A stretch of DNA of 39,198 nucleotides from an uncultured Acidaminococcus sp. (GTDB taxonomy: Bacteria > Bacillota > Negativicutes > Acidaminococcales > Acidaminococcaceae), in the NCBI GenBank assembly GCA_900315205.1, contig OMYF01000017.1, forward strand, positions 1-39,198, in the 5' to 3' direction. Position numbers and translations under genes: made by a program. Shown one piece after another: positions 1 through 8,745 of the stretch. The notes beneath the pieces are model-generated. The model made no database searches, had not been told where the DNA came from, and saw nothing but the letters and a program-made list of their open reading frames with translations. The first letter of the stretch is position 1. Each line of letters opens with the position of its first letter.

Positions 1-417
1 GCCGAAGAGTGCGCCCTGCTTGCCCGCAGCTTCACAGTTCGGGGAGCCGTAGCGGTGGGAATCCTCAGCCGTGATGGCGATGCATTTGCTCTTCAGGAGA
101 GCCTGGACTTCCTCCGGATGGGCCGCCGGATGGATGCATGTAAAGACGATCTGGTTCTCGCGGAGCAGATCGAATTCACAGGGCTCGAATTCCTTGACTT
201 TGGCTACGAAATCACAGTTTGCATAGATTTCTTCTTTCGTATCGCAGAATGTCGCTCCTGCTGCCGCATAGGCCTCATCGGCAAAACCGGCTTTTTCACC
301 GGCGCCGTGCTGGACACAGACCTCATTGCCGTCCTGGATCAGGGTGGCAACCTCGGCCGGCGTGGCAATCACGCGATATTCTCCGTCTTTGATGTCTTTC
401 AGGATTCCAAACTTCAT
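1..417 (-). CDS. Alanine dehydrogenase / PNT-family protein, N-terminal part (runs off window)
   Basis: 139 codons are visible; the C-terminal part lies beyond base 1. The N-terminus MKFGILKDIK, then YRVIATPAEV, an AGFADEAYAAAGA segment and VKEFEP fit the N-terminal catalytic domain shared by alanine dehydrogenase, transhydrogenase alpha subunit and saccharopine-type enzymes. A THLA-like position is replaced by FTCIHPAAHP, followed by AEDSHRYGSPNCEAAGKQG. In alanine dehydrogenase this domain binds pyruvate/alanine and the missing second domain binds NAD(H). The ATG start at 417 has GGAGGCG seven bases upstream. Exact substrate is uncertain; an N5-carboxyethylornithine-synthase-like enzyme is an alternative. 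It is divergent from nfnAB across 615 bp. Confidence 0.7.
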   Translation of the reverse strand, partial: MKFGILKDIKDGEYRVIATPAEVATLIQDGNEVCVQHGAGEKAGFADEAYAAAGATFCDTKEEIYANCDFVAKVKEFEPCEFDLLRENQIVFTCIHPAAHPEEVQALLKSKCIAITAEDSHRYGSPNCEAAGKQGALFG

Positions 418-1032
418 TTTCAATCGCCTCCATAAGGTTGACTGGAAAGTCCGATGCCGGAAGCATCATTCCCTTTCCGATTTATATTTTTTCACATATC
501 TATCCTAGCAATAATCGTGCCAATTTTTAAAAATCTGCGAAGCCCGCATTTTTCCTTATCTTTTCAAGAATCAGGCAGAAAAACAATTGTATACACTGCC
601 CGCTATTGGGCTTTGTGCCCGTTTTCGAGCATATTTTTATGACCATAAACGGGCATTCGGATCGGACCATGCTGCAGCGATTCCCGGAATATCCCATACC
701 GGTTCCGAGTGGAAAACAAAAAAAGACCGGAACTCTTTTCTGCTCACTCCTAATCGGGAACGCAGGGGCGGCAGGAAGAGCTGCAAAGAGCATGCCGTCA
801 GGGCTGGCGGTCATGCTCTTTTCCGGCCGGAGCATGACAGGCATATGTCACTTATTCTTAAATTATTGCTTAATTCAAACAGAAAGGGTAAAATATAAAG
901 GAACGTTTCCTGACGTTTAATCTTTTAATGATGATGACGATGGAACAGTGACAGGTCCGGCTCCCGTCAGACGGGCCTGTATTGCAGAAATGCATATGGT
1001 TGCTGTTGAAAGGGTCGTCAAAAGGAGAAGCA
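418..1032. other. Intergenic region between divergent genes, with hairpins and the nfnA promoter
   Basis: No convincing gene in 615 bp. Two inverted repeats stand out: TGCCCGTTT at 616-624 with AAACGGGCA at 647-655, and AAAGAGCATG at 785-794 with CATGCTCTTT at 812-821. A weaker ACAGG..CC/GGGCCTGT hairpin lies at 951-980 in the nfnA leader. The short open frames here have no family signature and overlap one another in several frames. Confidence 0.5.
866..894 (+). promoter_or_regulatory. Probable promoter of nfnAB
   Basis: TTGCTT (866-871), 17-bp spacer, TAAAAT (889-894). It lies about 140 bp before the nfnA ATG, leaving a leader that contains a GC-rich hairpin at 951-980. Predicted from hexamer match and spacing only. 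Confidence 0.5.
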
Positions 1033-1878
1033 ATGCCAAAGAGATTCGAGATTGTTCACAAGAGAGTTTTGAGTCCGGAAATGAGCCAGATCTCTGTCTA
1101 CGCGCCCTGGATTGCTGAAAAAGCAAAGCCGGGACAATTCATCATCCTGCGTTCCAACGCGGATGCAGAACGTATCCCTCTGACTATTTCCAGCCACGAC
1201 AATGGTCTGATTACGGTGATCTTCCAGAAAGCCGGTGCCGGCACCATGGAGCTTGATGAGCTGAACGAGGGAGACTGCCTGGCCGATATGGCAGGTCCTC
1301 TGGGCAAACCGACTCCTGTAGAAGGTTACGGCCGTGTTGCTGTCCTGGGTGGCGGCCTGGGCTGCGCCATTGCGCTGCCTGTCGCGAGAGGCCTCCACGA
1401 AGCGGGCAACCAGGTCGACCTGATTGCCGGATTCCGCAACAAGGACCGCATCATCCTGGAAGAAGAAATGAAAAAAGCCTGCACGGATCTGCATACCTGC
1501 ACCGATGACGGTTCCTTCGGCTACCATGGTTTCGTCACGAACCAGCTGGAAGACCTCATCAAGAGCGGTGTCAAATTCAATCAGGTCTTTGCCATCGGAC
1601 CCATGCCGATGATGAAGTTTGCCACTCTGACGGCCAAGAAATACAACATCCCCTGCATGATCAGCATGTGCCCGCTGATGATCGACGGGACCGGCATGTG
1701 CGGCGGCTGCCGTGTCACCGTGGATGGCGAGATCAAGTTCGCCTGCGTCGACGGCCCTGACTTTGACGGTTATAAAGTGGACTTTGATGAGGCCATTGCC
1801 CGCAACCGTACATACAAGGCATTTGAAGACGAAAGACGCGAGCATTTTTGCAATCTGACCGGGGAGGTACGCAAATAA
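1033..1878 (+). CDS. nfnA: NfnA: ferredoxin:NADP+ oxidoreductase, small (FAD/2Fe-2S) subunit
   Basis: 281 aa, the usual length for NfnA / sulfide dehydrogenase beta-like subunits. An N-terminal ferredoxin-reductase beta-barrel holds the flavin motif RIPLTIS (about residues 52-58), then a nucleotide-binding segment VAVLGGGLGCA (about 100-110), and near the C-terminus Cys residues in CPLMIDGTGMCGGC and FACVDGP that ligate a 2Fe-2S cluster. With NfnB it forms the cytosolic flavin-based bifurcating enzyme that uses reduced ferredoxin plus NADH to make NADPH (family knowledge). I chose ATG 1033 because AAAGGAGAAG precedes it; an upstream in-frame ATG at 982 lacks a ribosome site. Its TAA overlaps the nfnB ATG by one base, indicating translational coupling. 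Confidence 0.9.
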   Translation: MPKRFEIVHKRVLSPEMSQISVYAPWIAEKAKPGQFIILRSNADAERIPLTISSHDNGLITVIFQKAGAGTMELDELNEGDCLADMAGPLGKPTPVEGYGRVAVLGGGLGCAIALPVARGLHEAGNQVDLIAGFRNKDRIILEEEMKKACTDLHTCTDDGSFGYHGFVTNQLEDLIKSGVKFNQVFAIGPMPMMKFATLTAKKYNIPCMISMCPLMIDGTGMCGGCRVTVDGEIKFACVDGPDFDGYKVDFDEAIARNRTYKAFEDERREHFCNLTGEVRK

Positions 1879-3269
1879 TGAGTAATATTAATATGCAGGC
1901 TGAAAAAACGCCTATGCCGTCCCAGGAACCGGACGTACGCAGAACAAATTTCAAGGAAGTAGCCCTGGGCTACACGGAAGAGCAGGCCATCAATGAAGCC
2001 CGCCGCTGCCTGAACTGCAAGAACCCCAGATGCGTCACGGGATGCCCTGTCGGGATCCCCATCCCGGATTTCATTGCCAAAGTCGCTGCCGGCGATTTCA
2101 AGGCAGCTTTTGAAATCGTATCCAACGCCAATGCCCTGCCCCGGATTTCCGGCCGTGTATGCCCGCAGGAAAACCAGTGCGAAGGCAAGTGTGTCCGCGG
2201 CATCAAGGGTGAACCGGTCGCCATCGGCCGCCTGGAACGTTTCGTTTCCGACTGGGCTGCCGATCACGGCATCGATACGATGAAAGCCGCACCGAAGAAC
2301 GGCCACAAGGCCGCCATCATCGGTTCCGGTCCTGCCGGCCTGACCTGTGCCGGTGAACTGGCCCGCAAAGGATTCGAAGTCACTGTATTCGAAGCATTCC
2401 ACAAAGAAGGCGGTGTGCTCGTCTACGGTATCCCTGAATTCCGTCTGCCAAAAGCCATTGTGGCCAAGGAAGTGGAAGGCCTGAAGGAACTGGGCGTCGA
2501 ATTCCGTACGGATATGGTCATCGGCAAAGTCGCCACCATCCCGGAACTGCTGAAAGATGGTTATGAAACCGTCTTCATCGCTTCCGGTGCAGGCCTGCCG
2601 ATGTTCATGAATATCCCCGGCCTGGGTCATGTGGGTGTTTACTCCGCCAACGAATATCTGACCCGTATCAACCTGATGAAGGCCTATGACCCGAACAGTG
2701 AAACACCGATCCTGAGAGGCAAGAAAGCCGTCATCGTCGGCGGCGGCAACGTTGCCATGGATGCGGCCCGCTGCGCCCGCCGGATGGGTTCTGAATCCCA
2801 TATCGTATACCGCCGCGGCGAGAAGGAACTGCCGGCCCGCCGTGAAGAAGTGGAACACGCCAAAGAAGAAGGCATCATCTTTGATCTGCTGACGAACCCT
2901 GTCGCCATCAAAGGCGATGACAAGGGCCGTGTCAGCGCTGTGACCTGCGTCAAGATGGAACTTGGTGAACCGGATGCATCCGGACGCCGCCGTCCTGTCG
3001 AGATCAAGGGCAGCGAATTCGACATTCCCTGCGACCTCGTCATCATGGCCCTCGGTACCCGTCCGAACCCGATGAGCACGGAAGGCACCGTGATTGCCAA
3101 GACGAAGAAAGGCTGCGTCCAGGCCGATGAAGATACCCTGGCCACCTCGATCCCCGGCGTCTTTGCCGGCGGTGATGCAGCGACCGGTGCAGCTACCGTC
3201 ATCCTGGCCATGGGTGCCGGCAAGAAAGCTGCTGCTTCGATGGCAGAATATATGCTGAACAAGAAATAA
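1878..3269 (+). CDS. nfnB: NfnB: ferredoxin:NADP+ oxidoreductase, large (GltD-like) subunit
   Basis: 463 aa, related to the small subunit of glutamate synthase. The N-terminal domain has Cys44-x2-Cys47-x4-Cys52-x3-Cys56 and Cys95, Cys101, Cys105, the pattern for the two 4Fe-4S clusters in NfnB/GltD. A dinucleotide fold begins at GSGPAG (about 149-154) for FAD, and GGGNVAMDAAR marks the second nucleotide site; VFAGGDAATGA near the C-terminus completes FAD binding. Its position directly after nfnA, with a TAATG junction, argues for NfnB over GltD, whose partner GltB is absent. A strong terminator follows within 20 bp, so the operon is nfnAB only. In an amino-acid fermenter it would balance ferredoxin, NADH and NADPH. 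Confidence 0.9.
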   Translation: MSNINMQAEKTPMPSQEPDVRRTNFKEVALGYTEEQAINEARRCLNCKNPRCVTGCPVGIPIPDFIAKVAAGDFKAAFEIVSNANALPRISGRVCPQENQCEGKCVRGIKGEPVAIGRLERFVSDWAADHGIDTMKAAPKNGHKAAIIGSGPAGLTCAGELARKGFEVTVFEAFHKEGGVLVYGIPEFRLPKAIVAKEVEGLKELGVEFRTDMVIGKVATIPELLKDGYETVFIASGAGLPMFMNIPGLGHVGVYSANEYLTRINLMKAYDPNSETPILRGKKAVIVGGGNVAMDAARCARRMGSESHIVYRRGEKELPARREEVEHAKEEGIIFDLLTNPVAIKGDDKGRVSAVTCVKMELGEPDASGRRRPVEIKGSEFDIPCDLVIMALGTRPNPMSTEGTVIAKTKKGCVQADEDTLATSIPGVFAGGDAATGAATVILAMGAGKKAAASMAEYMLNKK

Positions 3270-3284
3270 GGAATAACGACCAGA

Positions 3285-3326
3285 GAGCTTTGAAAAATGA
3301 GCAGTCATTTTTCAAAGCTCCTTTTC
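3285..3326 (+). terminator. Rho-independent terminator of nfnAB
   Basis: Perfect 16-bp stem (3285-3300 with 3305-3320), loop GCAG, followed by CTTTTCTG. It begins 16 bases after the nfnB stop codon. Confidence 0.9.
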
Positions 3327-3384
3327 TGATGCCTGCAAGTTCAGACCTCTATAGCCTCCCGGCTTCGCAGCATCACAGCCTGTA

Positions 3385-3464
3385 CCTCGCGGACTGCAGA
3401 TCGCAGACTGCACTCCGCGGACCGCAAATCGCTGACCGCGGCTGACTGCTGCCAGCTGACGGCT
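3385..3464 (+). repeat. Degenerate heptanucleotide-phased repeat, copy 1
   Basis: Eight consecutive 7-bp units, consensus GACYGCR, run from 3385 to 3440, with GC[AGT] exactly every 7 bases (3389, 3396, 3403, 3410, 3417, 3424, 3431, 3438). After a 3-base interruption three weaker units continue to 3464. It is non-coding and lies between the nfnB terminator and the leuA promoter. Two more copies with the same phase are at 8695-8721 and 9988-10028. Confidence 0.75.
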
Positions 3465-3593
3465 CCCCTCTTCCCGTATGCGCTGCAGAAAGATGCTTCT
3501 GCCGTATCATTCAACATTATGTAATTTTTGATACATCTTTTTGAAGGATCTCCCCCATCTGCTTTTATATTGTATGTGTTTGTATTTTTTTGC

Positions 3594-3622
3594 TTGCATT
3601 TTCCAGGTCCGTATGGTAATAT
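3594..3622 (+). promoter_or_regulatory. Probable promoter of the leu operon
   Basis: TTGCAT (3594-3599), 17-bp spacer, TAATAT (3617-3622), immediately upstream of the T-box leader. Confidence 0.65.
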
Positions 3623-3639
3623 CTTTTTCAGCAATTCCA

Positions 3640-3920
3640 TATGTGAATGCGTTGAAGAGAACTAGTACGTTCCTGGAAGCTTCCAGAGAGCGGCCGGATG
3701 GTGCAAGGCCGTGGCAGAAAGGGACCGAACTGATCTCCGAGCAGCTCGCTGAACTGACAGTAGGTGGAGCCGGGGCCTGGCCGTTATCTGACAGGAGGGT
3801 ATCGATCGGCAGATCCGTACCTGAAATGAGTGCATATCTTACTGGATATGAAGTAGAGTGGTAACGCGTAAGGTTACAAATTGACCTTTCGTCTCTTATA
3901 CAGAGACGAAAGGTTTTTTT
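3640..3920 (+). promoter_or_regulatory. T-box riboswitch, probably leucine-specific
   Basis: The leader has the T-box landmarks in order: AAGAGAACTAGTA near 3655, the stem I apical segment AGAGAGCGGCCGG...GGTGCAAGGCCG (about 3685-3712), a candidate specifier loop GAACTGATC with CTG at 3730-3732 (a Leu codon), a downstream GAGC, and the antiterminator core GAGTGGTAACGCG, with TGGT at 3859-3862 for pairing with the NCCA end of uncharged tRNA (discriminator A, as in tRNA-Leu). A competing terminator at 3884-3920 ends the leader. In this family uncharged tRNA stabilises the antiterminator and allows transcription. The specifier assignment is tentative; CTC at 3735 is an alternative, also Leu. Confidence 0.9.
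3884..3920 (+). terminator. T-box regulated terminator before leuA
   Basis: 12-bp perfect stem (3884-3895 with 3903-3914) followed by a run of seven T. It competes with the antiterminator that includes the GTGGTAACGCG box at 3858-3868. Confidence 0.9.
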
Positions 3921-3957
3921 ATTGCCGGGAAAAGGTTGAACTTAGGAGGAATTCAGA

Positions 3958-5700
3958 ATGAAAAACGTCGAACATTACAAAAAAGGATATTTTATGCCGC
4001 CCGTCATCGATATGTCCTGGGCGATGAAGGATGCGCCGGATAAGGCACCGGTCTGGTGCAGCGTGGATCTGCGCGACGGAAACCAGGCCCTGATCATCCC
4101 GATGAGCCTGGAGGAAAAGATCCGCTTTTACAAGGTCCTCGTAGCCATTGGCTTCAAGGAAATCGAAGTGGGCTTCCCCGCCGCTTCCGAGACCGAATAT
4201 GAATTCCTCCGCTACCTGGTGGATCATGACATGATTCCTGACGATGTGACGGTCCAGGTCCTCACCCAGGCCCGCGAACATATCATCAAAAAGACGTTCG
4301 ATGCCCTGAAGGGTGTCAAGAATGCCATCGTCCATGTCTACAACTCCACTTCCTTTGCCCAGCGTCAGCAGGTCTTCAAAAAATCAAAGGAAGAAATCAA
4401 GCAGATCGCCGTGGACGGAGCCAGACTGCTGCAGCGCCTGACCGACGAAGCCGGCGCCAATTACCGCTTTGAATATTCTCCGGAAAGCTTCACCGGTACG
4501 GAACCGGAATACGCCCTGGAAGTCTGCAACGCCGTCCTGGATGTATGGAAACCCACGGCGGACCGCAAGGCCATCATCAACCTCCCTTCGACGGTGCAGA
4601 TGTCCATGCCCCACGTCTTTGCCTCCCAGGTGGCTTACCTGTCGCAGCGTCTGAACTACCGTGACAATGTCGTGCTCTCCGTCCATCCGCACAATGACCG
4701 CGGCACGGGCGTGGCGGACGCGGAAATGGCAATGCTCGCCGGTGCGGACCGTGTGGAAGGCACCCTCTTCGGCAACGGGGAACGGACCGGCAACGCGGAT
4801 ATCGTCACCATCGGCATGAACATGTACGCTCTCGGCATCGACCCGGGCCTGGATTTCTCCGATATGCCCCATCTGGTCAAGACGTATGAGGAAGTTACGC
4901 GGATGCATGTCCATGACCGTCAGCCCTACGCGGGCAAGCTTGTCTTTGCCGCCTTCTCCGGTTCCCATCAGGATGCCATCGCCAAGGGCATGCATTACCG
5001 GGAAGAACATCAGGAAAAGTACTGGACCTGCCCGTACCTCTATATCGATCCCCACGACGTGGGCCGCACCTACGATGCCGATGTCATCCGGATCAACAGC
5101 CAGTCCGGCAAGGGCGGTGTGGGCTTCATCATGGAGACCAACTACGGCATCGATATGCCAAAGGCGATGCGTGAAAACTTCAGTTACTTCATCAAAGAAG
5201 TTTCCGATCACCGCCATGAGGAACTGAAACCCGATGAAATCTTCAATCTCTTCAAGGACAATTACGTCAATCGTGTCCTGCCGATCGAACTGGAGGACTT
5301 CTCTGTGAAGAAACGCCAGGGCACCTGGAACGGCAGGGTCCTCGTCCGGGCCGCCGGCCGCGAGGTCATCCTGGAAGGCAGCGGCAACGGCCAGCTCGAT
5401 GCGGTCAAGAATGCCATCTGCTCCGCCTATGACCTGCACATCAAGGACCTGTCCTATACGGAACATGATCTGGACCGTGTGGCTGAATCCCGCGGTATCG
5501 CCTACTTCGGCCTGACCGATGAAAAAGGTGTCACGACCTGGGGTGCCGGCGTGGATACAGATACCATGACGGCTTCCATCAAAGCCTTTATCTGCGCGGT
5601 CAACCGCATGGATGATATCAAAGACAGGGTCTACGGGGCCCACCTGATTTCCCAGCCGGGAGAGATCGACGAATTCAAAGCTTCGGCCAGCGCACACTGA
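3958..5700 (+). CDS. leuA: 2-isopropylmalate synthase, long form
   Basis: 580 aa. It catalyses the first committed step of leucine synthesis: acetyl-CoA plus 2-oxoisovalerate to 2-isopropylmalate. The catalytic TIM barrel shows SVDLRDGNQAL (about residues 40-50), EVGFPAAS (about 78-85) and the metal ligands HPHNDRGTG (about 244-252). The C-terminal portion (about 440-570) fits the LeuA regulatory domain that binds leucine. Length and the PVWCSVDLRDG start resemble the long actinobacterial/yeast type rather than the roughly 510-aa enterobacterial form. AGGAGGAATT precedes ATG 3958. It is the first gene of leuACDB, under the T-box. Confidence 0.93.
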   Translation: MKNVEHYKKGYFMPPVIDMSWAMKDAPDKAPVWCSVDLRDGNQALIIPMSLEEKIRFYKVLVAIGFKEIEVGFPAASETEYEFLRYLVDHDMIPDDVTVQVLTQAREHIIKKTFDALKGVKNAIVHVYNSTSFAQRQQVFKKSKEEIKQIAVDGARLLQRLTDEAGANYRFEYSPESFTGTEPEYALEVCNAVLDVWKPTADRKAIINLPSTVQMSMPHVFASQVAYLSQRLNYRDNVVLSVHPHNDRGTGVADAEMAMLAGADRVEGTLFGNGERTGNADIVTIGMNMYALGIDPGLDFSDMPHLVKTYEEVTRMHVHDRQPYAGKLVFAAFSGSHQDAIAKGMHYREEHQEKYWTCPYLYIDPHDVGRTYDADVIRINSQSGKGGVGFIMETNYGIDMPKAMRENFSYFIKEVSDHRHEELKPDEIFNLFKDNYVNRVLPIELEDFSVKKRQGTWNGRVLVRAAGREVILEGSGNGQLDAVKNAICSAYDLHIKDLSYTEHDLDRVAESRGIAYFGLTDEKGVTTWGAGVDTDTMTASIKAFICAVNRMDDIKDRVYGAHLISQPGEIDEFKASASAH

Positions 5701-5738
5701 CCATCCATACCTGGAAGAACAGAGAGGAATGATAGACA

Positions 5739-6998
5739 ATGGGAATGACAATGACTCAGAAAATCCTGGCAAGACATGCCGGAAAAGATTTTGTAAAGCC
5801 CGGTGATCTCATCACCTGCCGCCTGGACCGTGTAATGGCCAATGATATTACGGCACCCCCGGCCATCGCCGAATTCAATAAGATCGGCAAGCCGGTCTTT
5901 GATCCGGAAAAGATCATTTTTGTCCTGGATCACTTCATGCCGAACAAAGACATCAAATCAGCGGGACTGGCCAAGATCGTCCGCGAATTCTCCCAAAAGC
6001 ACCATATCACGCACTTCTTTGAAGAAGGGCGCGCCGGCATCGAGCACGTGATCCTGCCGGAACAGGGACTTGTCATGCCGGGCATCCTGACCGTCGGTGC
6101 CGATTCCCATACCTGCACCTATGGTGCCCTGGGCGGCTTTGCCACCGGTGTCGGCTCCACCGATCTGGGTGTGGCCATCGCCACGGGCAGAGCCTGGTTC
6201 AAGGTCCCTGAAGCCATCAACGTCCATCTGACCGGCAAAAAACCGGCGGATATCACGGGCAAGGATGTCATGCTGACCCTCATCGGCCGTATCGGTGTCG
6301 ATGGTGCCCTTTACAAGTCCCTGGAATTCACCGGTCCCGGCGTGGCCGAGCTGGACATGACGGACCGTTTCACCATTGCCAACATGGCCATTGAAGCCGG
6401 CGCCAAGAACGGCATCTTCCCGGTCGACGAAAAGACCATCGAATATGAAAAAGGCCGCGTCCAGGAAGAGTATGAAATCGTAACGGCGGACCCCGATGCA
6501 GTCTACTGCCGGACCGTGGAAATCAATCTCTCCGAACTGAAACCGGTCGTTGCCTTCCCGCATCTGCCCGGCAATACGAAAGAAGTCGGCACATTCGGTG
6601 AAATCAAGATCGATCAGGTCGTCATCGGTTCCTGCACGAACGGCCGTCTGGAAGACCTGAAGATTGCGGCTGAGATCATGAAGGGCCACAAGGTCCATCC
6701 GTATGTCCGCTGCATCGTCATCCCCGGCAGCCCGAAAGTGTATCAGGAAGCCATGCATGCAGGCTATCTCGACACCTTCATCGAAGCCGGCTGTGCTGTC
6801 TCCTGCCCGACCTGCGGTCCCTGCCTGGGCGGGTACATGGGCATCCTGGCGGCCGGTGAGAAATGCGTTTCCACGACGAACCGGAATTTCCGCGGCCGTA
6901 TGGGCCACGTCGACAGTGAAGTCTATCTGGCCGGCCCGCAGGTAGCGGCAGCCAGTGCCATTCTCGGCAGGATTGCCGCTCCCAAGGAGGTACATTGA
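5739..6998 (+). CDS. leuC: 3-isopropylmalate dehydratase, large subunit
   Basis: 419 aa, aconitase superfamily. With LeuD it isomerises 2- to 3-isopropylmalate using a 4Fe-4S cluster. Cluster ligands are visible in GSCTNGR and [10 protein letters not shown] (about residues 298 and 358-364). DHFMPNKD and [13 protein letters not shown] are substrate-loop motifs of the family. This is the shorter form of about 420 aa typical of Firmicutes and archaea. ATG 5739 follows AGAGAGGAATGATAGACA; methionines at 5745 and 5751 are possible but less favoured. It lies 38 bp after leuA and its stop is next to leuD. Confidence 0.93.
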   Translation: MGMTMTQKILARHAGKDFVKPGDLITCRLDRVMANDITAPPAIAEFNKIGKPVFDPEKIIFVLDHFMPNKDIKSAGLAKIVREFSQKHHITHFFEEGRAGIEHVILPEQGLVMPGILTVGADSHTCTYGALGGFATGVGSTDLGVAIATGRAWFKVPEAINVHLTGKKPADITGKDVMLTLIGRIGVDGALYKSLEFTGPGVAELDMTDRFTIANMAIEAGAKNGIFPVDEKTIEYEKGRVQEEYEIVTADPDAVYCRTVEINLSELKPVVAFPHLPGNTKEVGTFGEIKIDQVVIGSCTNGRLEDLKIAAEIMKGHKVHPYVRCIVIPGSPKVYQEAMHAGYLDTFIEAGCAVSCPTCGPCLGGYMGILAAGEKCVSTTNRNFRGRMGHVDSEVYLAGPQVAAASAILGRIAAPKEVH

Positions 6999-7000
6999 TC

Positions 7001-7492
7001 ATGGAATTCAAAGGAAAAACCTGGTGCTATGGAGACAATATCGATACGGACGTCATCATCCCCGCCCGTTATCTGAACAGTTTCGATCCTGCTGAACTTG
7101 CTTCCCACTGCATGGTGGATATCGACGAAACATTCGCAAAGAATGTGAAAAAAGGAGATATCATGGTGGGCGGCTGGAACTTTGGCTGCGGTTCTTCCCG
7201 GGAACATGCACCGATCGCCATCAAGGCCTCCGGCGTCCCCGTCATCATTGCCGCAAGCTTTGCCCGCATCTTTTACCGCAACGCAATCAACGTCGGCCTG
7301 CCCGTACTGGAAATCGGCGACGATGTAAAGAAGATCCACGCCGGTGACCAGCTCTCCGTCGATATCGCGACGGGCCGGATCCATGACGAAACGACGGGAG
7401 ATACTTTCCAGGCCCCTCCTCTGCCCGGCTTCATCCAGGAAATCGCGGCAGCGGGCGGTCTGATCAACTATGTAAAGGAGCGTAAAGCATGA
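7001..7492 (+). CDS. leuD: 3-isopropylmalate dehydratase, small subunit
   Basis: 163 aa, the swivelling domain of isopropylmalate isomerase, contacting the substrate through FGCGSSREHAP (about residues 61-71) beside the LeuC cluster. GDNIDTDVIIPARYL near the N-terminus is diagnostic for the short LeuD form. The start is ambiguous. ATG 7001 gives the usual family N-terminus but sits 11 nt from AAGGAGG (6983-6989); a TTG at 6995, overlapping the leuC stop, sits 5 nt away. It overlaps leuB by 4 bases (ATGA). Confidence 0.92.
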   Translation: MEFKGKTWCYGDNIDTDVIIPARYLNSFDPAELASHCMVDIDETFAKNVKKGDIMVGGWNFGCGSSREHAPIAIKASGVPVIIAASFARIFYRNAINVGLPVLEIGDDVKKIHAGDQLSVDIATGRIHDETTGDTFQAPPLPGFIQEIAAAGGLINYVKERKA

Positions 7493-8559
7493 GCAAAAAA
7501 ATCGCGGTCATCCCCGGCGACGGCATCGGCAAGGAAATCACGGCCTCCGCTGTCGAAGTCCTGAAAAAAATCGATGGCATCTACCATCTGGATCTTTCTT
7601 ATGAATACAGACCGGCAGGCGGTACAGCCTATGATCTCTGCGGTTCCCCTCTGCCGCAGGATACGATCGATACGGCCAAAGCATCCGACGCGATCCTGTT
7701 CGGTGCCGTGGGCGGCAACAAATGGGACAATGTGGAACCTTCCAAACGCCCGGAACAGGCTGTCCTGGGCCTGCGCAAAAATCTGGGGCTCTATGTCAAC
7801 CTGCGCCCGGTCAAAGTATCCTCCGTCCTGGCGGAATATTCGCCGCTGAAGCCCGATATCGTCACCGGTACGGACATCATGATCGTCCGTGAACTCGTCG
7901 GCGGCATCTACTTTGGCGACCGCTGTGAATCGGAAATCCATAATGGCGTGGAACGCGCCTGGGATCTGGAAAACTACAGTGTCCCCGAAGTCGAGCGGAT
8001 CAGCCGCTTTGCCATGGAAGCCGCCCGCAAACGCCGCCACAAAGTGACCTCCGTGGATAAAGCCAATGTGCTGGCCACCTCCCGGCTCTGGCGCCGCACG
8101 ATCACGAAACTGGCAGAAGGCTATCCGGATGTCGCCCTGAACCATTTCTACGTGGACAACTGTGCCATGCAGCTTGCCCTGAATCCCAAACAGTTCGACG
8201 TCATCGTCACGAGCAACCTCTTTGGGGATATCCTGAGCGATGAAGCAGCCGTCCTGGGCGGCTCCATTGGCATGATGCCTTCCGCTTCCATCGGCGAGAT
8301 GACGAGCCTCTACGAGCCGATCCACGGCTCCGCCCCGGACATTGCGGGCAAGGGCATCGCCAATCCCTGTGCCACCATCCTCTCTGCAGCGATGCTGCTC
8401 CGCTACTCCCTCGACGCGGATGCAGCGGCTGATGCCATCGAACGCGCTGTCGATGAAACCCTGGCTGACGGCTGGCGCACGCCCGATCTGTATAAAGAAG
8501 GATTCAAAAAAGCCAATACGGACACCATGACGGAAGAGATCCTGAAGCATATCCGTTGA
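7489..8559 (+). CDS. leuB: 3-isopropylmalate dehydrogenase
   Basis: 356 aa, the usual length. NAD-dependent oxidative decarboxylation of 3-isopropylmalate to 4-methyl-2-oxopentanoate, the last step before transamination to leucine. Visible motifs: IPGDGIGKEI at the N-terminus, GAVGGNKWD, the Arg-rich substrate site (RPEQAVLGLRKNLGLYVNLRP), TVDKANV-like SVDKANVLATSRLW with the catalytic Lys, SNLFGDILSDEA with metal Asp, and EPIHGSAPDIAGKG for NAD. Its ATG overlaps the leuD stop. It is the last gene of the operon, followed by a terminator 51 bp downstream. Confidence 0.94.
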   Translation: MSKKIAVIPGDGIGKEITASAVEVLKKIDGIYHLDLSYEYRPAGGTAYDLCGSPLPQDTIDTAKASDAILFGAVGGNKWDNVEPSKRPEQAVLGLRKNLGLYVNLRPVKVSSVLAEYSPLKPDIVTGTDIMIVRELVGGIYFGDRCESEIHNGVERAWDLENYSVPEVERISRFAMEAARKRRHKVTSVDKANVLATSRLWRRTITKLAEGYPDVALNHFYVDNCAMQLALNPKQFDVIVTSNLFGDILSDEAAVLGGSIGMMPSASIGEMTSLYEPIHGSAPDIAGKGIANPCATILSAAMLLRYSLDADAAADAIERAVDETLADGWRTPDLYKEGFKKANTDTMTEEILKHIR

Positions 8560-8610
8560 CGGACGGATCCTGGGATCTCCAACAATAAAATGTACGCCGA
8601 AAAGCGTATA

Positions 8611-8657
8611 GAGAAGCCCTGCAGGACAATCCCGTTCTGCAGGGCTTCTCTTGTTTC
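8611..8657 (+). terminator. Rho-independent terminator of leuACDB
   Basis: Perfect 14-bp stem (8611-8624 with 8637-8650), 12-nt loop, then TTGTTTC. Confidence 0.85.
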
Positions 8658-8694
8658 TGTGCTTCTGTTCTCCTGTGAGGGGATACTCCGTATG

Positions 8695-8721
8695 CCGCAT
8701 TCCGCAGACAGCGGCTCGCGA
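8695..8721 (+). repeat. Degenerate heptanucleotide-phased repeat, copy 2 (short)
   Basis: Four units with GC[AG] at 8697, 8704, 8711 and 8718, exactly 7 bases apart. It lies between the leu terminator and a convergent minus-strand gene. Same phase and core as copies at 3385 and 9988. Confidence 0.6.
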
Positions 8722-8745
8722 CTCACAACATCCCGCCTCCCAGCC

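Noticed and set aside
1770..3308. A 512-codon minus-strand frame opposite nfnB
   Set aside because: Antisense shadow of nfnB, whose Fe-S and flavin motifs are clear on the plus strand.
3385..3464. A CRISPR-like array
   Set aside because: The periodicity is 7 bp with no spacers and no cas genes nearby.
4384..5772. A 462-codon minus-strand frame opposite leuA
   Set aside because: Antisense shadow of leuA, which has the complete catalytic motif set and a T-box leader.
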